Source: Methylobacter sp.
GTDB taxonomy: Bacteria > Pseudomonadota > Gammaproteobacteria > Methylococcales > Methylomonadaceae
Assembly: GCA_016784875.1 (NCBI GenBank)
Contig: JADHTX010000004.1
Location: forward strand, 1 to 35,548
Length of the DNA: 35,548 nt
Direction: 5' to 3'
Shown here: positions 10,086 to 21,540 of the stretch, piece after piece
Layout: every line of letters begins with the position of its first letter
Numbering within the stretch: position 1 is the stretch's first letter
The notes under the pieces: generated by a model
Told to the model about the DNA's origin: nothing
The model's input: only the letters and a program-made list of their open reading frames with translations
Database searches by the model: none
Made by a program: the position numbers and the translations under genes

Positions 10086-11162
10086 ATGACTTTGTTGAAA
10101 CTGGATATTTACTCAGTCAGAAATATCCACAAGGAATCGATAATCCCCTCTCCAAAAATTAATCTGATTTTTGGAGAAAATGCCAGTGGAAAAAGCGCTC
10201 TACTCGAAGCTATTTTTATTCTCGGACGCGCTAAGTCTTATCGCTGTTCAACAATAAAATCCGTTATCAATTTTACCAAAAATCAGTTAGTTGTTTCAGC
10301 GCAGTCATTACAAAAAAACGGCAACCAGTTACAGTTGGGCATACAGCTCGATGGAAAAAATATTGATATTCATATCAATCAGCAAGCAAAACAAAAACGC
10401 TCCGATTTAGCTTATGCATTACCGTTACAACTGATTCATCCAAAAAGTTATGAGTTACTTGATGCCGGTTCGCAAGTAAGAAGAGAATTTTTAGATTGGG
10501 GTGTTTTTAATCATGATCATGATTTTTTATTTGCTTGGCGTAAGTATAAAAAAGCCTTATCTCAGCGCAATGCTCTGTTGAAAACAAAACATCTTGACCA
10601 AATTAATGTTTGGGATAAAGAACTCGTTTATTACGGTACAATAGTCGATTGTTTTCGTCAGCAGTATTTAGAAAAATTCAAACCCGTTTTTATTGAAATT
10701 ATCGACAAATTCCTCGATCTTGATGGTGTTGATTTGAAGCTCGTGTCTGGTTGGGATATGGCCAAGGACTTTAATGTAATTCTAATTGAGGATCGGGATA
10801 AAGACTTGCGTTATGGTTTTACCCATAGTGGGCCACATCGCGCTGATTTTCAATTATTGATTAATAACCGTTTAGCAAAAGATTTTGTTTCTCGGGGTCA
10901 ATTAAAATTATTAGTCATGAGTTTGAAATTAGCTCAGGTTCAATTGCTTGCTAATGAGCATAGTCAAACAGGTTGTATTTTGATTGATGATTTCGCTGCT
11001 GAACTCGATGTTATTAACAGGGCTAAATTATTAAGCTATTTATCGAAAATGGCTTGCCAAGTATTTATTACAGCAACGGAAAAAAATGATTTTGGCAATT
11101 TAAGTCAAATTAAAATTTACAAAATGTTCCACGTGGAACATGGCACCATAAAATCCGTGTAA
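10086..11162 (+). CDS. recF: DNA replication/repair protein RecF
   Basis: NLIFGENASGKSALLEAIFILGRAKSYR, FVSRGQLKLLVMSLKLAQ, ILIDDFAAELD; C-terminal MFHVEH is encoded by parS. Confidence 0.96.
   Translation: MTLLKLDIYSVRNIHKESIIPSPKINLIFGENASGKSALLEAIFILGRAKSYRCSTIKSVINFTKNQLVVSAQSLQKNGNQLQLGIQLDGKNIDIHINQQAKQKRSDLAYALPLQLIHPKSYELLDAGSQVRREFLDWGVFNHDHDFLFAWRKYKKALSQRNALLKTKHLDQINVWDKELVYYGTIVDCFRQQYLEKFKPVFIEIIDKFLDLDGVDLKLVSGWDMAKDFNVILIEDRDKDLRYGFTHSGPHRADFQLLINNRLAKDFVSRGQLKLLVMSLKLAQVQLLANEHSQTGCILIDDFAAELDVINRAKLLSYLSKMACQVFITATEKNDFGNLSQIKIYKMFHVEHGTIKSV
11125..11140. promoter_or_regulatory. parS site 1 (TGTTCCACGTGGAACA), inside recF 3' coding sequence
   Basis: Perfect 16-bp palindrome (18 bp extended, 11124-11141) matching the ParB-parS consensus family. 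Confidence 0.9.
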
Positions 11163-11178
11163 TGTTCCACGTGGAACA
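11163..11178. promoter_or_regulatory. parS site 2 (TGTTCCACGTGGAACA), recF-gyrB gap
   Basis: Perfect 16-bp palindrome (20 bp extended, 11161-11180, overlapping the recF stop), 38 bp centre-to-centre from site 1. Confidence 0.92.
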
Positions 11179-11192
11179 TTCACAACCAATAG

Positions 11193-13670
<2,478 letters not shown>

Positions 13671-13908
13671 TCTGTTGTCGAGTAATACAGATATAGCTAA
13701 AGATACAATAACAACAATCCAACACGATTTTGGATAACAACTACCAACCTATGCTGCCAGGTATACAGAAATTTTTCACAATTAATGGCATAGGTTCCGG
13801 ATGTTTTTATTATTTATGACGAAACAACATTTTCGCGTGACACGAAAGTTGAAAAAGAATTTATCTTTCAATGGTTATCATTTTATTAAATTAGTCATTT
13901 AACACATT

Positions 13909-14685
13909 ATGCTGAATTTTCCACACATTGATCCCATCGCTCTTAGCTTAGGCCCGATAAAAATTCATTGGTACGGCCTGATGTACCTGATAGGTTTTGC
14001 CGCCGTCTGGTTTTTAGGACAAAAACGAGCCGAACAACCGTGGTCGCCAATCAAGCCGGAGGCGATAGAAGACCTGGTTACTTACGGTGCCTTCGGCGTT
14101 GTCCTGGGCGGCAGAATCGGCTATATCCTGTTTTATAACTTTGATGGTTTTTTAAGTAATCCGCTGGTACTGTTTAAAATCTGGCAAGGCGGTATGTCCT
14201 TTCATGGCGGCATGTTGGGTGTATTCATCGCGATGTGGTTATTTGCCAGAAAACAGCAATGCAGCATGTTGCAATTGACCGATATTATCGCACCGCTGGC
14301 ACCTATCGGCTTGGGAGCGGGTCGTATTGGTAATTTCATTAATTCCGAATTATGGGGTAGGCCTACCGATGTGCCTTGGGCCATGGTATTTCCTACCGGC
14401 GGCCCGTTAGCGCGTCACCCTTCGCAATTATACGAGGCCTTTCTAGAGGGAGTGGTGTTGTTTGCGATTCTCTGGGTATATTCCAGTAAACCAAGACCGG
14501 TTATGGCCACGACTGGCATGGCGCTGTTTTTTTACGGATGCTTCAGGTTCTTCGTCGAGTTTTTTAGAATGCCGGACGCGCAACTAGGTTATTTGGCTTT
14601 AGACTGGGTGACCATGGGGCAAATACTGTCAACGCCGATGATTTTGATCGGCGCTGGGTTGTTTTATTTTGCGCATAAAAAGTAA
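13909..14685 (+). CDS. lgt: Prolipoprotein diacylglyceryl transferase
   Basis: [58 protein letters not shown]. Confidence 0.97.
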   Translation: MLNFPHIDPIALSLGPIKIHWYGLMYLIGFAAVWFLGQKRAEQPWSPIKPEAIEDLVTYGAFGVVLGGRIGYILFYNFDGFLSNPLVLFKIWQGGMSFHGGMLGVFIAMWLFARKQQCSMLQLTDIIAPLAPIGLGAGRIGNFINSELWGRPTDVPWAMVFPTGGPLARHPSQLYEAFLEGVVLFAILWVYSSKPRPVMATTGMALFFYGCFRFFVEFFRMPDAQLGYLALDWVTMGQILSTPMILIGAGLFYFAHKK

Positions 14686-14690
14686 TCTAA

Positions 14691-15791
14691 CGCTTGCCGA
14701 AACCGGCCTTGTTTTTGTGCGACCGGGACGAGCTGCGTGAACAGGGTTACAACAAGCTTAAAGCAGTATTCGGCGACAATGCCCGTATCGTTATCAATAC
14801 CAAAGGCGAAAACAGCGCCAAAAACGCCCGGATTCATATTGCGACTTACCAAACCTTGGGGCTGGATGACGAAGAGAACGACACCGCCAACAACCTCAAA
14901 TACTTTGGCGAACCGGTTTACGAATACAATCTGATCCAAGCCCAGGAAGACGACTACCTCGCCGCTTGCGAAATCATCAAACGCAAGGCCTCGATAGACG
15001 GCAAAACCTTTACCGGTGAAGAGGTGCTTAAAGCCAAGCCGATTGACGCCAAAACCGGCAGAGAAATCAGGCAGGAAGAAATCAAAGACCAATACACGTC
15101 CCGGCATTTCGACAGCCAACTACTGATACCGGAACGCATTGCGGCCATGTGCGAGGATTTGTTCAAGCAGCTTTGCCAACACGGCGGCCCCGAGCAGAAA
15201 GCGATTATTTTTTGCACCCGCGAAATCCACGCCGACCGCGTCGCCAAACAACATTACGCATTCAAATGCATGGGCACGGCTAACGGCGGGAGAGAATTGA
15301 TAGAGCCGATGCGCGGCTCCGGCGAACGGGCTTTCATCGCTTGCACCGTCGATTTGTTGGCGACCGGCGTCGATATAGAACGGCTTAATGCCGTGGTGTT
15401 TTTCCGTTATCTGGAATCCAGCATCCTGTTTTACCAAATGGTCGGACGCGGCACCCGTATCGACGAAGTCACGCAAAAATACAAATTCTGGCTGTACGAT
15501 TACACCGGCGTAACCGACTTGTTCGGCACCGATTTTATTAGCGCGCACAGTTCAGGCAAAAACAAGACCGGCGGTGGTGGAGGCGAAGACGGCGGAGATG
15601 ATGGCGAAGGAGAAGACGAACCGCCGGTGATTCAAATTGGCGGGCAAACCGTGACCGTCAACTCGGAAGGCCGCTTCATCCTGAGCCGTCGCGAAGGCCG
15701 GGATGTGAAAATCCCGATAGAGGAATACCGCCGGGAAATGCTGCAACGGGTGCTCAGCGAGGCGGGCAACTTGCGGGATTTTCGGCCTTAA
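14691..15791 (+). pseudogene. hsdR: Type I restriction enzyme R subunit relic (EcoEI-like HsdR): N-terminus absent, DEAH-containing segment deleted in frame
   Basis: Homology begins at RLPKPALFLCDRDELR 5 nt after the lgt stop; HIATYQTLGLDDEENDT is joined to ANNLKYFGEPVYEY; later helicase motifs (FIACTVDLLATGVDI, YQMVGRGTR) are present. Confidence 0.85.
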
Positions 15792-15849
15792 AGAAATTGG
15801 GTAAACCGGCTGGTGTTATATTGGATGCTAAAGAGAGGTTGTTTGGGAT

Positions 15850-16450
15850 ATGAGTTGGCCGATAAAAAAACTTTCTACTGTTGCACAAATAAACCCCAGT
15901 AGAACCAAAACCATACGCGAAGACCATACAAAAACTTCTTTCATTCCAATGGAAAATGTAGATGGTGTAAATGGGATTGTAATTGAGGCATTGAATCGGC
16001 CTTATGCAGAGGTAAAAAAGGGATACACATATTTTGAAGAAAACGATGTGATATTCGCAAAGATCACGCCTTGTATGCAAAACGGAAAAAATGCAATTGT
16101 CACCGGTTTAATTGATGGTATTGGTTTTGGGTCAACAGAGTTTCACGTTATTAGATGCTCAGAAGAAGTAATTCCTGAATGGATACATTTATTTTTACGC
16201 AGACAAGAAACTCTTGATGCAGCCATTAAAACTTTTTACTGTAGCAGTTGGACAAAAGCGTGTGCCAGCCAACTTCTTAGAAAATTTAGAAATACCGATA
16301 CCAGTATCAGTTGAAGAGCAATACCAAATTGTGTCATGTCTTAAAGCTCAACTAGACGAAGTAAAAACTGCGCGTAAGGCGGCAGAAATGCAACTAGCGG
16401 AAATTAAACGATTGCCGACGCAATTGTTGGCCCAAGCTTTCAAGCTATGA
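15850..16450 (+). pseudogene. hsdS: Type I restriction specificity subunit, single target-recognition half, frameshifted
   Basis: ORF 15850-16314 and ORF 16214-16450 are consecutive parts of one HsdS-like sequence; frame change at T5 run 16233-16237 (restored reading ...DAAIKTFTVAVGQKRVPANFLENLEIPIP). Confidence 0.8.
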
Positions 16451-16477
16451 GTAGCCAACCAGATAGAAAACAACTTG

Positions 16478-16549
16478 TTGTAGGAGTGGGCCGTGCCCGC
16501 GATTGGGCAGCAACATGACTCAAATCGCGGACACGGCCCGCTCCTACAA
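16478..16549. repeat. REP pair / BIME-like inverted repeat 1
   Basis: TTGTAGGAGTGGGCCGTGCCCGCGATT ... AATCGCGGACACGGCCCGCTCCTACAA. Confidence 0.85.
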
Positions 16550-16660
16550 GATAAACCTTGGTAATAAAATGAGCAGTAGAATAAGTGCAATAAACTCCAT
16601 GAATAGTTACTGACTAAAGCCCTCGAGAACAAATAAACATGCCTTGTTCAAATAAATTTG

Positions 16661-16732
16661 TTGTAGGAGCGGGCCGTGCCCGCGATCTGAGTCGTGCCTA
16701 GCCCTATTCGCGGGCATGGCCCGTTCCCACAA
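16661..16732. repeat. REP pair / BIME-like inverted repeat 2, overlapping the RAYT ORF start
   Basis: TTGTAGGAGCGGGCCGTGCCCGCGAT ... TCGCGGGCATGGCCCGTTCCCACAA. Confidence 0.85.
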
Positions 16733-17191
16733 AAAAATCGACCCGGACATCAGGCATTGCGTAAGGGAAGAGCGTCTTTGCCTAACCACGTTTATTTGAT
16801 AACCGCGACAACGCTTAATCGCCAATGTTTTTTTGATAAATTTAACGCCGGTTGCGCCGCCGCACGATGTTTTGAAAGCAACGAAATTCTTGGCGATGCC
16901 CGAATGCTCGCTTGGGTTCTGATGCCGGATCATGCGCATTGGCTTGTTGGTTTGGGTATGCAAGATAATTTAAGTATTGTCGTCAATCGGCTGAAATCGT
17001 CCAGTTCAAGATTGGCGAATCGCGTTCTTGAACGTAGCGGGACGCTATGGGAACCGGGGTATCATGATCACGCCTTACGCGCCGAGGAGGATTTACTCAA
17101 TATCGCTCGATACATTATTGCCAATCCTTTGCGGGCAGGGCTGGTTCAACGGGTAGGGGATTATCCGTTTTGGAATGCGATTTGGGTTTGA
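16694..17191 (+). mobile_element. REP-associated tyrosine transposase (RAYT, Y1/HUH family)
   Basis: RKGRASLPNHVYLITATT, MLAWVLMPDHAHWLV (HUH), LWEPGYHDHALRAEEDLLNIARYIIANPLRAGLV; flanked by REP hairpins. The real start may lie downstream of the GTG at 16694. Confidence 0.88.
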
Positions 17192-17222
17192 TTTTTAGTT
17201 GCAGCAGTAATTAGATGACTGG

Positions 17223-17250
17223 ACCATTTCGAGGATGTCCTCGTAATGGT
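17223..17250. repeat. Near-perfect 28-nt hairpin (ACCATT-T-CGAGGA-TG-TCCTCG-T-AATGGT)
   Basis: Two 6-bp stems separated by a T/T mismatch, read directly; RAYT-hsdM gap. Confidence 0.75.
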
Positions 17251-17318
17251 TGAAATCGGTTCAGGCGCAAGATATTAACTCCCTGGCTTCAGGTTATCTG
17301 GGGTGGCAAGAAAGTTTT

Positions 17319-17344
17319 TCGCGGGCATGGCCCGCTCCTACAAA
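17319..17344. repeat. Single REP half-site 3 downstream of RAYT
   Basis: TCGCGGGCATGGCCCGCTCCTACAAA matches the right arms of REP pairs 1 and 2. Confidence 0.8.
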
Positions 17345-17356
17345 ATATAATGAAAT

Positions 17357-19294
17357 ATGATCAACAAACCCAGCAACACACTAAAAACAGCGAAAAAAGG
17401 CAAATCGCCCAAGTCTATCGCTTCCACGCAATCGCTATCCTCATTTGTTAAAGCCATTTGCGACGTGATGCGCCGCTCCAATTGCGCCAGCGCCTTGCAG
17501 TATGTGCCGGAATTAACCTGGATCCTGTTTTTGCGCATTCTGGATGCGCAAGAGCAAAAGGCGAGGGAACAAGCCGAGGCATTAGGTAACGATTATGCCC
17601 CGGCCTTGACTGCGCCCTATCGCTGGCAGGATTGGGCAGCGCCGTTTGCCGATTAGGAAGAGACGGGAGAACAAGCTATCGGTTGGAAGCGCAAGGAGCT
17701 TTACGCGGCGGGCGACGGCAAGCTGTTCGAGTTTATTAATAACGAACAGCTGCCGCATTTGCACAGTCTGGATGTCGATCCTAACACCCAGTTGCCTAAT
17801 AGCAATGCCAGCCGCAAACAGCGGGTGATCGGCCGGATTATGACGGCGGTGGAAAAAGTGCGGGTCGATAGCGAAACCAATCTGCGCGATATTCTCGACA
17901 AGGTGCATGAAATCCATATCGACCATATCGACGACACTCACTTTTTTACCTTGTCGCAAGTCTATGAAGATTTGCTGCTGAAAATGGGCGAGAAAAATTC
18001 CGACGGCGGCCAGTTTTTTACGCCGCCCGAAGTGATCCGGGGCATGGTGTATATTCTCGATCCGCAAGCCGGGGAAACGGTTTACGATCCTTGTTGCGGC
18101 ACCGGCGGCTTTTTGGCGGTGGCGTTCGAGCATATCAGCCGCAATTTGGGCAATTCGCCCACCGCGACGATGTTGGATGTGTTGAAACACGATACCTTTT
18201 TCGGCAGGGAAAAAGAGAACTTGGTTTTTCCTATCGCGTTAGCCAATTTGATCCTGCACGGCATAGACCAGCCGAATTTGTGGTACGGCAATACGCTGAC
18301 CAACCGGCCTACTTATGCCGGTTTGTTTGAGCAAGCCCCGGCCACTTTCGATGTGATTTTGACCAATCCGCCGTTCGGCGGCAAGGAAGGCACGGATGCG
18401 CAAAAGAATTACAGCTTCGAAACCGGTTCGACCCAGGTTTTGTTCCTGCAACATATTTTGGCCGACCTGAAACTGCCGATGGACGGCAAAGCGGGTGGGC
18501 GTTGCGGTATTGTGTTGGATGAAGGCTTGTTGTTCCGAACCAATGAGAGCGCCTTTGTCGAAACCAAGCGCAAGCTGGTCGATGAATGCGATTTGTGGTG
18601 CATCATCAGCTTGCCGGGCGGCGTATTTTCAACAGCGGGAGCCGGTGTTAAAACCAATTTGCTGTTTTTTACCAAGGGTAAAAAAACCGAACGCATTTGG
18701 TATTATGATTTATCGCAAATCAAAGTTGGCAAGAAAACACCGACGACCTTGGCTTATTTTGGTTTCGATAAGCAAGGCGGTGTTCTGGATGATGCCGATT
18801 TGCCGAGGCCATTAGTCGCTGACTGGCTGGAACAGGAGGGTAATCAGGGCAAAGTCTTTTCTTCGGTTGCAAGGTTGCTCAGCAAACATGGAACACCTGA
18901 AGCGGACAGCGATTTTTCCTGGACGGTGGACTTTGCCGCTCGTCGTGTCAAGGCTCAGGCGGATATGCAGCCGTTTCTGGAAGAGCTTAAAAATCTCACC
19001 GAAGCATTACTGCCGCTGAAAGAGGATTTGAAAGCGCTGAAAAAGGATAAGGCCGACAAGGAAAAAATATCGGCTATTGAAGGGGCTATCAAAGTCAAAG
19101 AAAAAGCCGTCCGCGAAGCGCAAACCAAGGCTGCGGACATAGACGCTACGGTTTGTGACCTGAAAGTCGTTAATCCTAATGTGAAGGCGATTGTCGATAC
19201 CCGCACCGTGTTGGAGATTATCGATAATATCAATCTGCAAGGTCAGATAGCTGCTACGGCTATGAACAATTTGCGGGGATTGTTGGCGGAGTAG
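17357..19294 (+). pseudogene. hsdM: Type I restriction-modification methyltransferase HsdM interrupted by one in-frame TAG (17654-17656)
   Basis: ORFs 17357-17656 and 17759-19294 share a frame; the intervening 34 codons are open (EETGEQAIGWKRKELYAAGDGKLFEFINNEQLPH). Motifs YDPCCGTGGFL and LTNPPFGG present. Confidence 0.9.
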
Positions 19295-19338
19295 GTCATT
19301 TCGTATAAATTCAAAACATAACGCAGATGTTTTTTTGA

Positions 19339-19728
19339 TTGGCGAGAGTCTCGCAACTTGCGGCTAATCTTGAGCAGGTCGTGGAATCGCTGGCGGAACT
19401 GCTTATACCGGATAGCGCTACGATGTTGATCGGATTGGCTAAATACGCTATTGAGCGTTTAGAAAGCGCTCTGGAACAGATTGACGATTTGAATGGCGAG
19501 GTTGACGGTATTGTACAAGCACTTAATATGCTAGTGTTTTCGAACATCGTTAATTAAACCAATAATAGGGCTTATGCAGATGCGGTGAAGTTAATTCGCC
19601 GAATTGGTGGGATAATGATTACCCTGAATCGAAATCGGGAGTTTGGCGATTATTTGGTTGAGTTGCGCGTTCGCTTTAAAATTAAGCGAGATTTCATTAA
19701 ACTTCTGGATGGGTTGGGTGGCCATTAG
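19339..19728 (+). pseudogene. Relic of a SWIM zinc-finger / DUF6880-like protein (two in-frame pieces split by TAA at 19555-19557)
   Basis: VVESLAELLIPDS..IGLAKYAIERLESALEQIDDLNGEV..IVQAL then NRAYADAVKLIRRIGG...FGDYLVELRVRFKIKRDFIKLLDGLGGH*; resemblance from memory of the family. Confidence 0.45.
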
Positions 19729-19844
19729 TCTGAAAGATTGAATTTATTTGCCAAGGACGATTGAAATCACCCTACAAACGTACTCGTCAAGATTTAGGGA
19801 AATATTAACCCTATCTAAAAAACTAACAGTTATGAAAGAACTGC

Positions 19845-20678
19845 ATGAAGCAATATTTAGAATTACTCGATAAAATCCTTACTGAAGGCAGTCCAAAAGG
19901 CGACAGAACCGGTAGCGGTACTTTGTCCATTTTCGGGCATCAGATGCGGTTTTCGCTAGCAGAAGGTTTTCCATTAGTTACAACAAAGAAAATACATTTA
20001 AAATCAATAATCTATGAGTTAATCTGGTTTTTAAAAGGTGAAACCAATATCCGTTTTTTGCAGCAGAACAATGTCAATATCTGGAATGAATGGGCCGATC
20101 AAAACGGCGATCTAGGCCCGGTGTACGGTCATCAATGGCGTTCATGGCCGACACCTGACGGCCGGCATATTGACCAGATTCAGCAGGTGATCGAACAGCT
20201 TAAAACAACGCCAAACAGCCGACGGATTATCGTTTCCGCCTGGAATGTCGGGGATTTACCGGATGAAAGTATTAGCCCACAGCAAAATGTAGCACTAGGT
20301 AAAATGGCTTTATCTCCCTGCCATGCGTTTTTCCAGTTCTATGTGGCCGACGGCAAGTTATCTTGTCAGCTCTATCAGCGCAGCTGCGATACGTTTTTAG
20401 GTTTGCCGTTCAATATAGCGAGTTATGCGTTATTGACGCATATGGTCGCTCAGCAGTGCGATTTGGAAGTGGGTGATTTTGTTTGGACGGGGGGCGATGT
20501 GCATTTATACCTGAATCATCAGCAGCAAGCTAATTTGCAATTAATCCGCAAGCCTTACGCATTGCCGATATTAAAACTTAAACGTCGGCCGGAGTCGATA
20601 TTTGATTATCAATATGAAGATTTTGAAATCATTGATTATCAGGCTCATGAACATATCAAGGCACCGATTTCCGTTTGA
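19845..20678 (+). CDS. thyA: Thymidylate synthase
   Basis: [78 protein letters not shown]. Confidence 0.98.
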   Translation: MKQYLELLDKILTEGSPKGDRTGSGTLSIFGHQMRFSLAEGFPLVTTKKIHLKSIIYELIWFLKGETNIRFLQQNNVNIWNEWADQNGDLGPVYGHQWRSWPTPDGRHIDQIQQVIEQLKTTPNSRRIIVSAWNVGDLPDESISPQQNVALGKMALSPCHAFFQFYVADGKLSCQLYQRSCDTFLGLPFNIASYALLTHMVAQQCDLEVGDFVWTGGDVHLYLNHQQQANLQLIRKPYALPILKLKRRPESIFDYQYEDFEIIDYQAHEHIKAPISV

Positions 20679-20698
20679 CCTTAGAAAAAATCATTTTT

Positions 20699-20809
20699 TC
20701 CACAAAAAGCACGAAAGTTTTTAAAGAGATGCCAAACTGTTGACGGTTATCCAAAGGGTGAATGACTATTTCATCGAAACATACAGATTTGTTGGTGTGT
20801 TTTGTGGAC
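20699..20809. repeat. MITE-like inverted-repeat element copy 1 (thyA-ppa gap)
   Basis: Terminal TCCACAAAA.../...TTTTGTGGA; shares exact ACAAAAAGCACGAAA and AAGGGTGAATG with copy 2 at similar spacing. Confidence 0.65.
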
Positions 20810-20914
20810 TAACTGCGGTTTTTAGATTTAAGAATATAGCGGCAATTAGTCGGTCTCCCGGTACCAAGGCAGGAATAGACACTCCTCATTTTTAAGTAAA
20901 AATTAACCAATCTT

Positions 20915-21529
20915 ATGAATATACAATACAAAGCACATCCTTGGCACGGCATCAGTCCGGGGGACAATACGCCTGACATTATTACAGCCTTCATCGAGAT
21001 AGTTCCATCGGATACCGTTAAATACGAAATTGATAAAGAGACCGGTTATCTTAAAATCGATAGGCCGCAAAAGTTTTCCAACACCGTTCCCACCTTGTAC
21101 GGGTTTATCCCGCAAACTTATTGCGCAGATCGGGTTGCCGAATATGCCGCAATCAAATCGGGAAAAACCGTTATTAAAGGCGATGGAGATCCATTGGATA
21201 TTTGCGTACTAAGTGAGCGCAATGTGACCCATGGCGATATTCTTTTACAAGCGATACCTATCGGCGGTTTTCGTTTGCTGGATGGGGGGGAAGCCGACGA
21301 CAAGATTATTGCGGTTATGAAAGGTGATGAGTTTTATCGGCAATGGAATGATGTATCGGATTGCCCAGAGTCTTATATTAACCGGCTGAAACATTATTTT
21401 TTAACCTATAAGCATCTGCCGAGCGAAAAGAACTCCTGTGAAATAACCAACGTTTACGGTCGGGAAGAAGCGCATGAAGTGATTAGACGGGCCATGGAAG
21501 ATTATCAGTGCCACTTTATTGCTGAATAG
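20915..21529 (+). CDS. ppa: Inorganic pyrophosphatase
   Basis: EIDKETGYLKIDRPQKFSNTVPTLYGFIPQTYC, GDGDPLDICVLSE, DDKIIAV. Confidence 0.92.
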   Translation: MNIQYKAHPWHGISPGDNTPDIITAFIEIVPSDTVKYEIDKETGYLKIDRPQKFSNTVPTLYGFIPQTYCADRVAEYAAIKSGKTVIKGDGDPLDICVLSERNVTHGDILLQAIPIGGFRLLDGGEADDKIIAVMKGDEFYRQWNDVSDCPESYINRLKHYFLTYKHLPSEKNSCEITNVYGREEAHEVIRRAMEDYQCHFIAE

Positions 21530-21540
21530 GTTTTACTGTT

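Noticed and set aside
13746-13796. 9-bp inverted repeat AACCTATGC / GCATAGGTT in the gyrB-lgt gap
   Set aside because: 33-nt loop and short arms; may be chance or a weak regulatory site, no further support.
14664-15548. Minus-strand ORFs (14664-15119, 15120-15548) antisense to the hsdR relic
   Set aside because: The plus-strand frame carries real HsdR motifs; the antisense frames look like codon-bias shadows.
17582-18190. 202-aa minus-strand ORF antisense to hsdM
   Set aside because: Lies entirely opposite recognisable HsdM coding sequence; composition is typical of a shadow ORF.
20242-20310. Extra residues in ThyA ([14 protein letters not shown]) compared with E. coli
   Set aside because: I recall similar insertions in other proteobacterial ThyA proteins, so it is probably ordinary.
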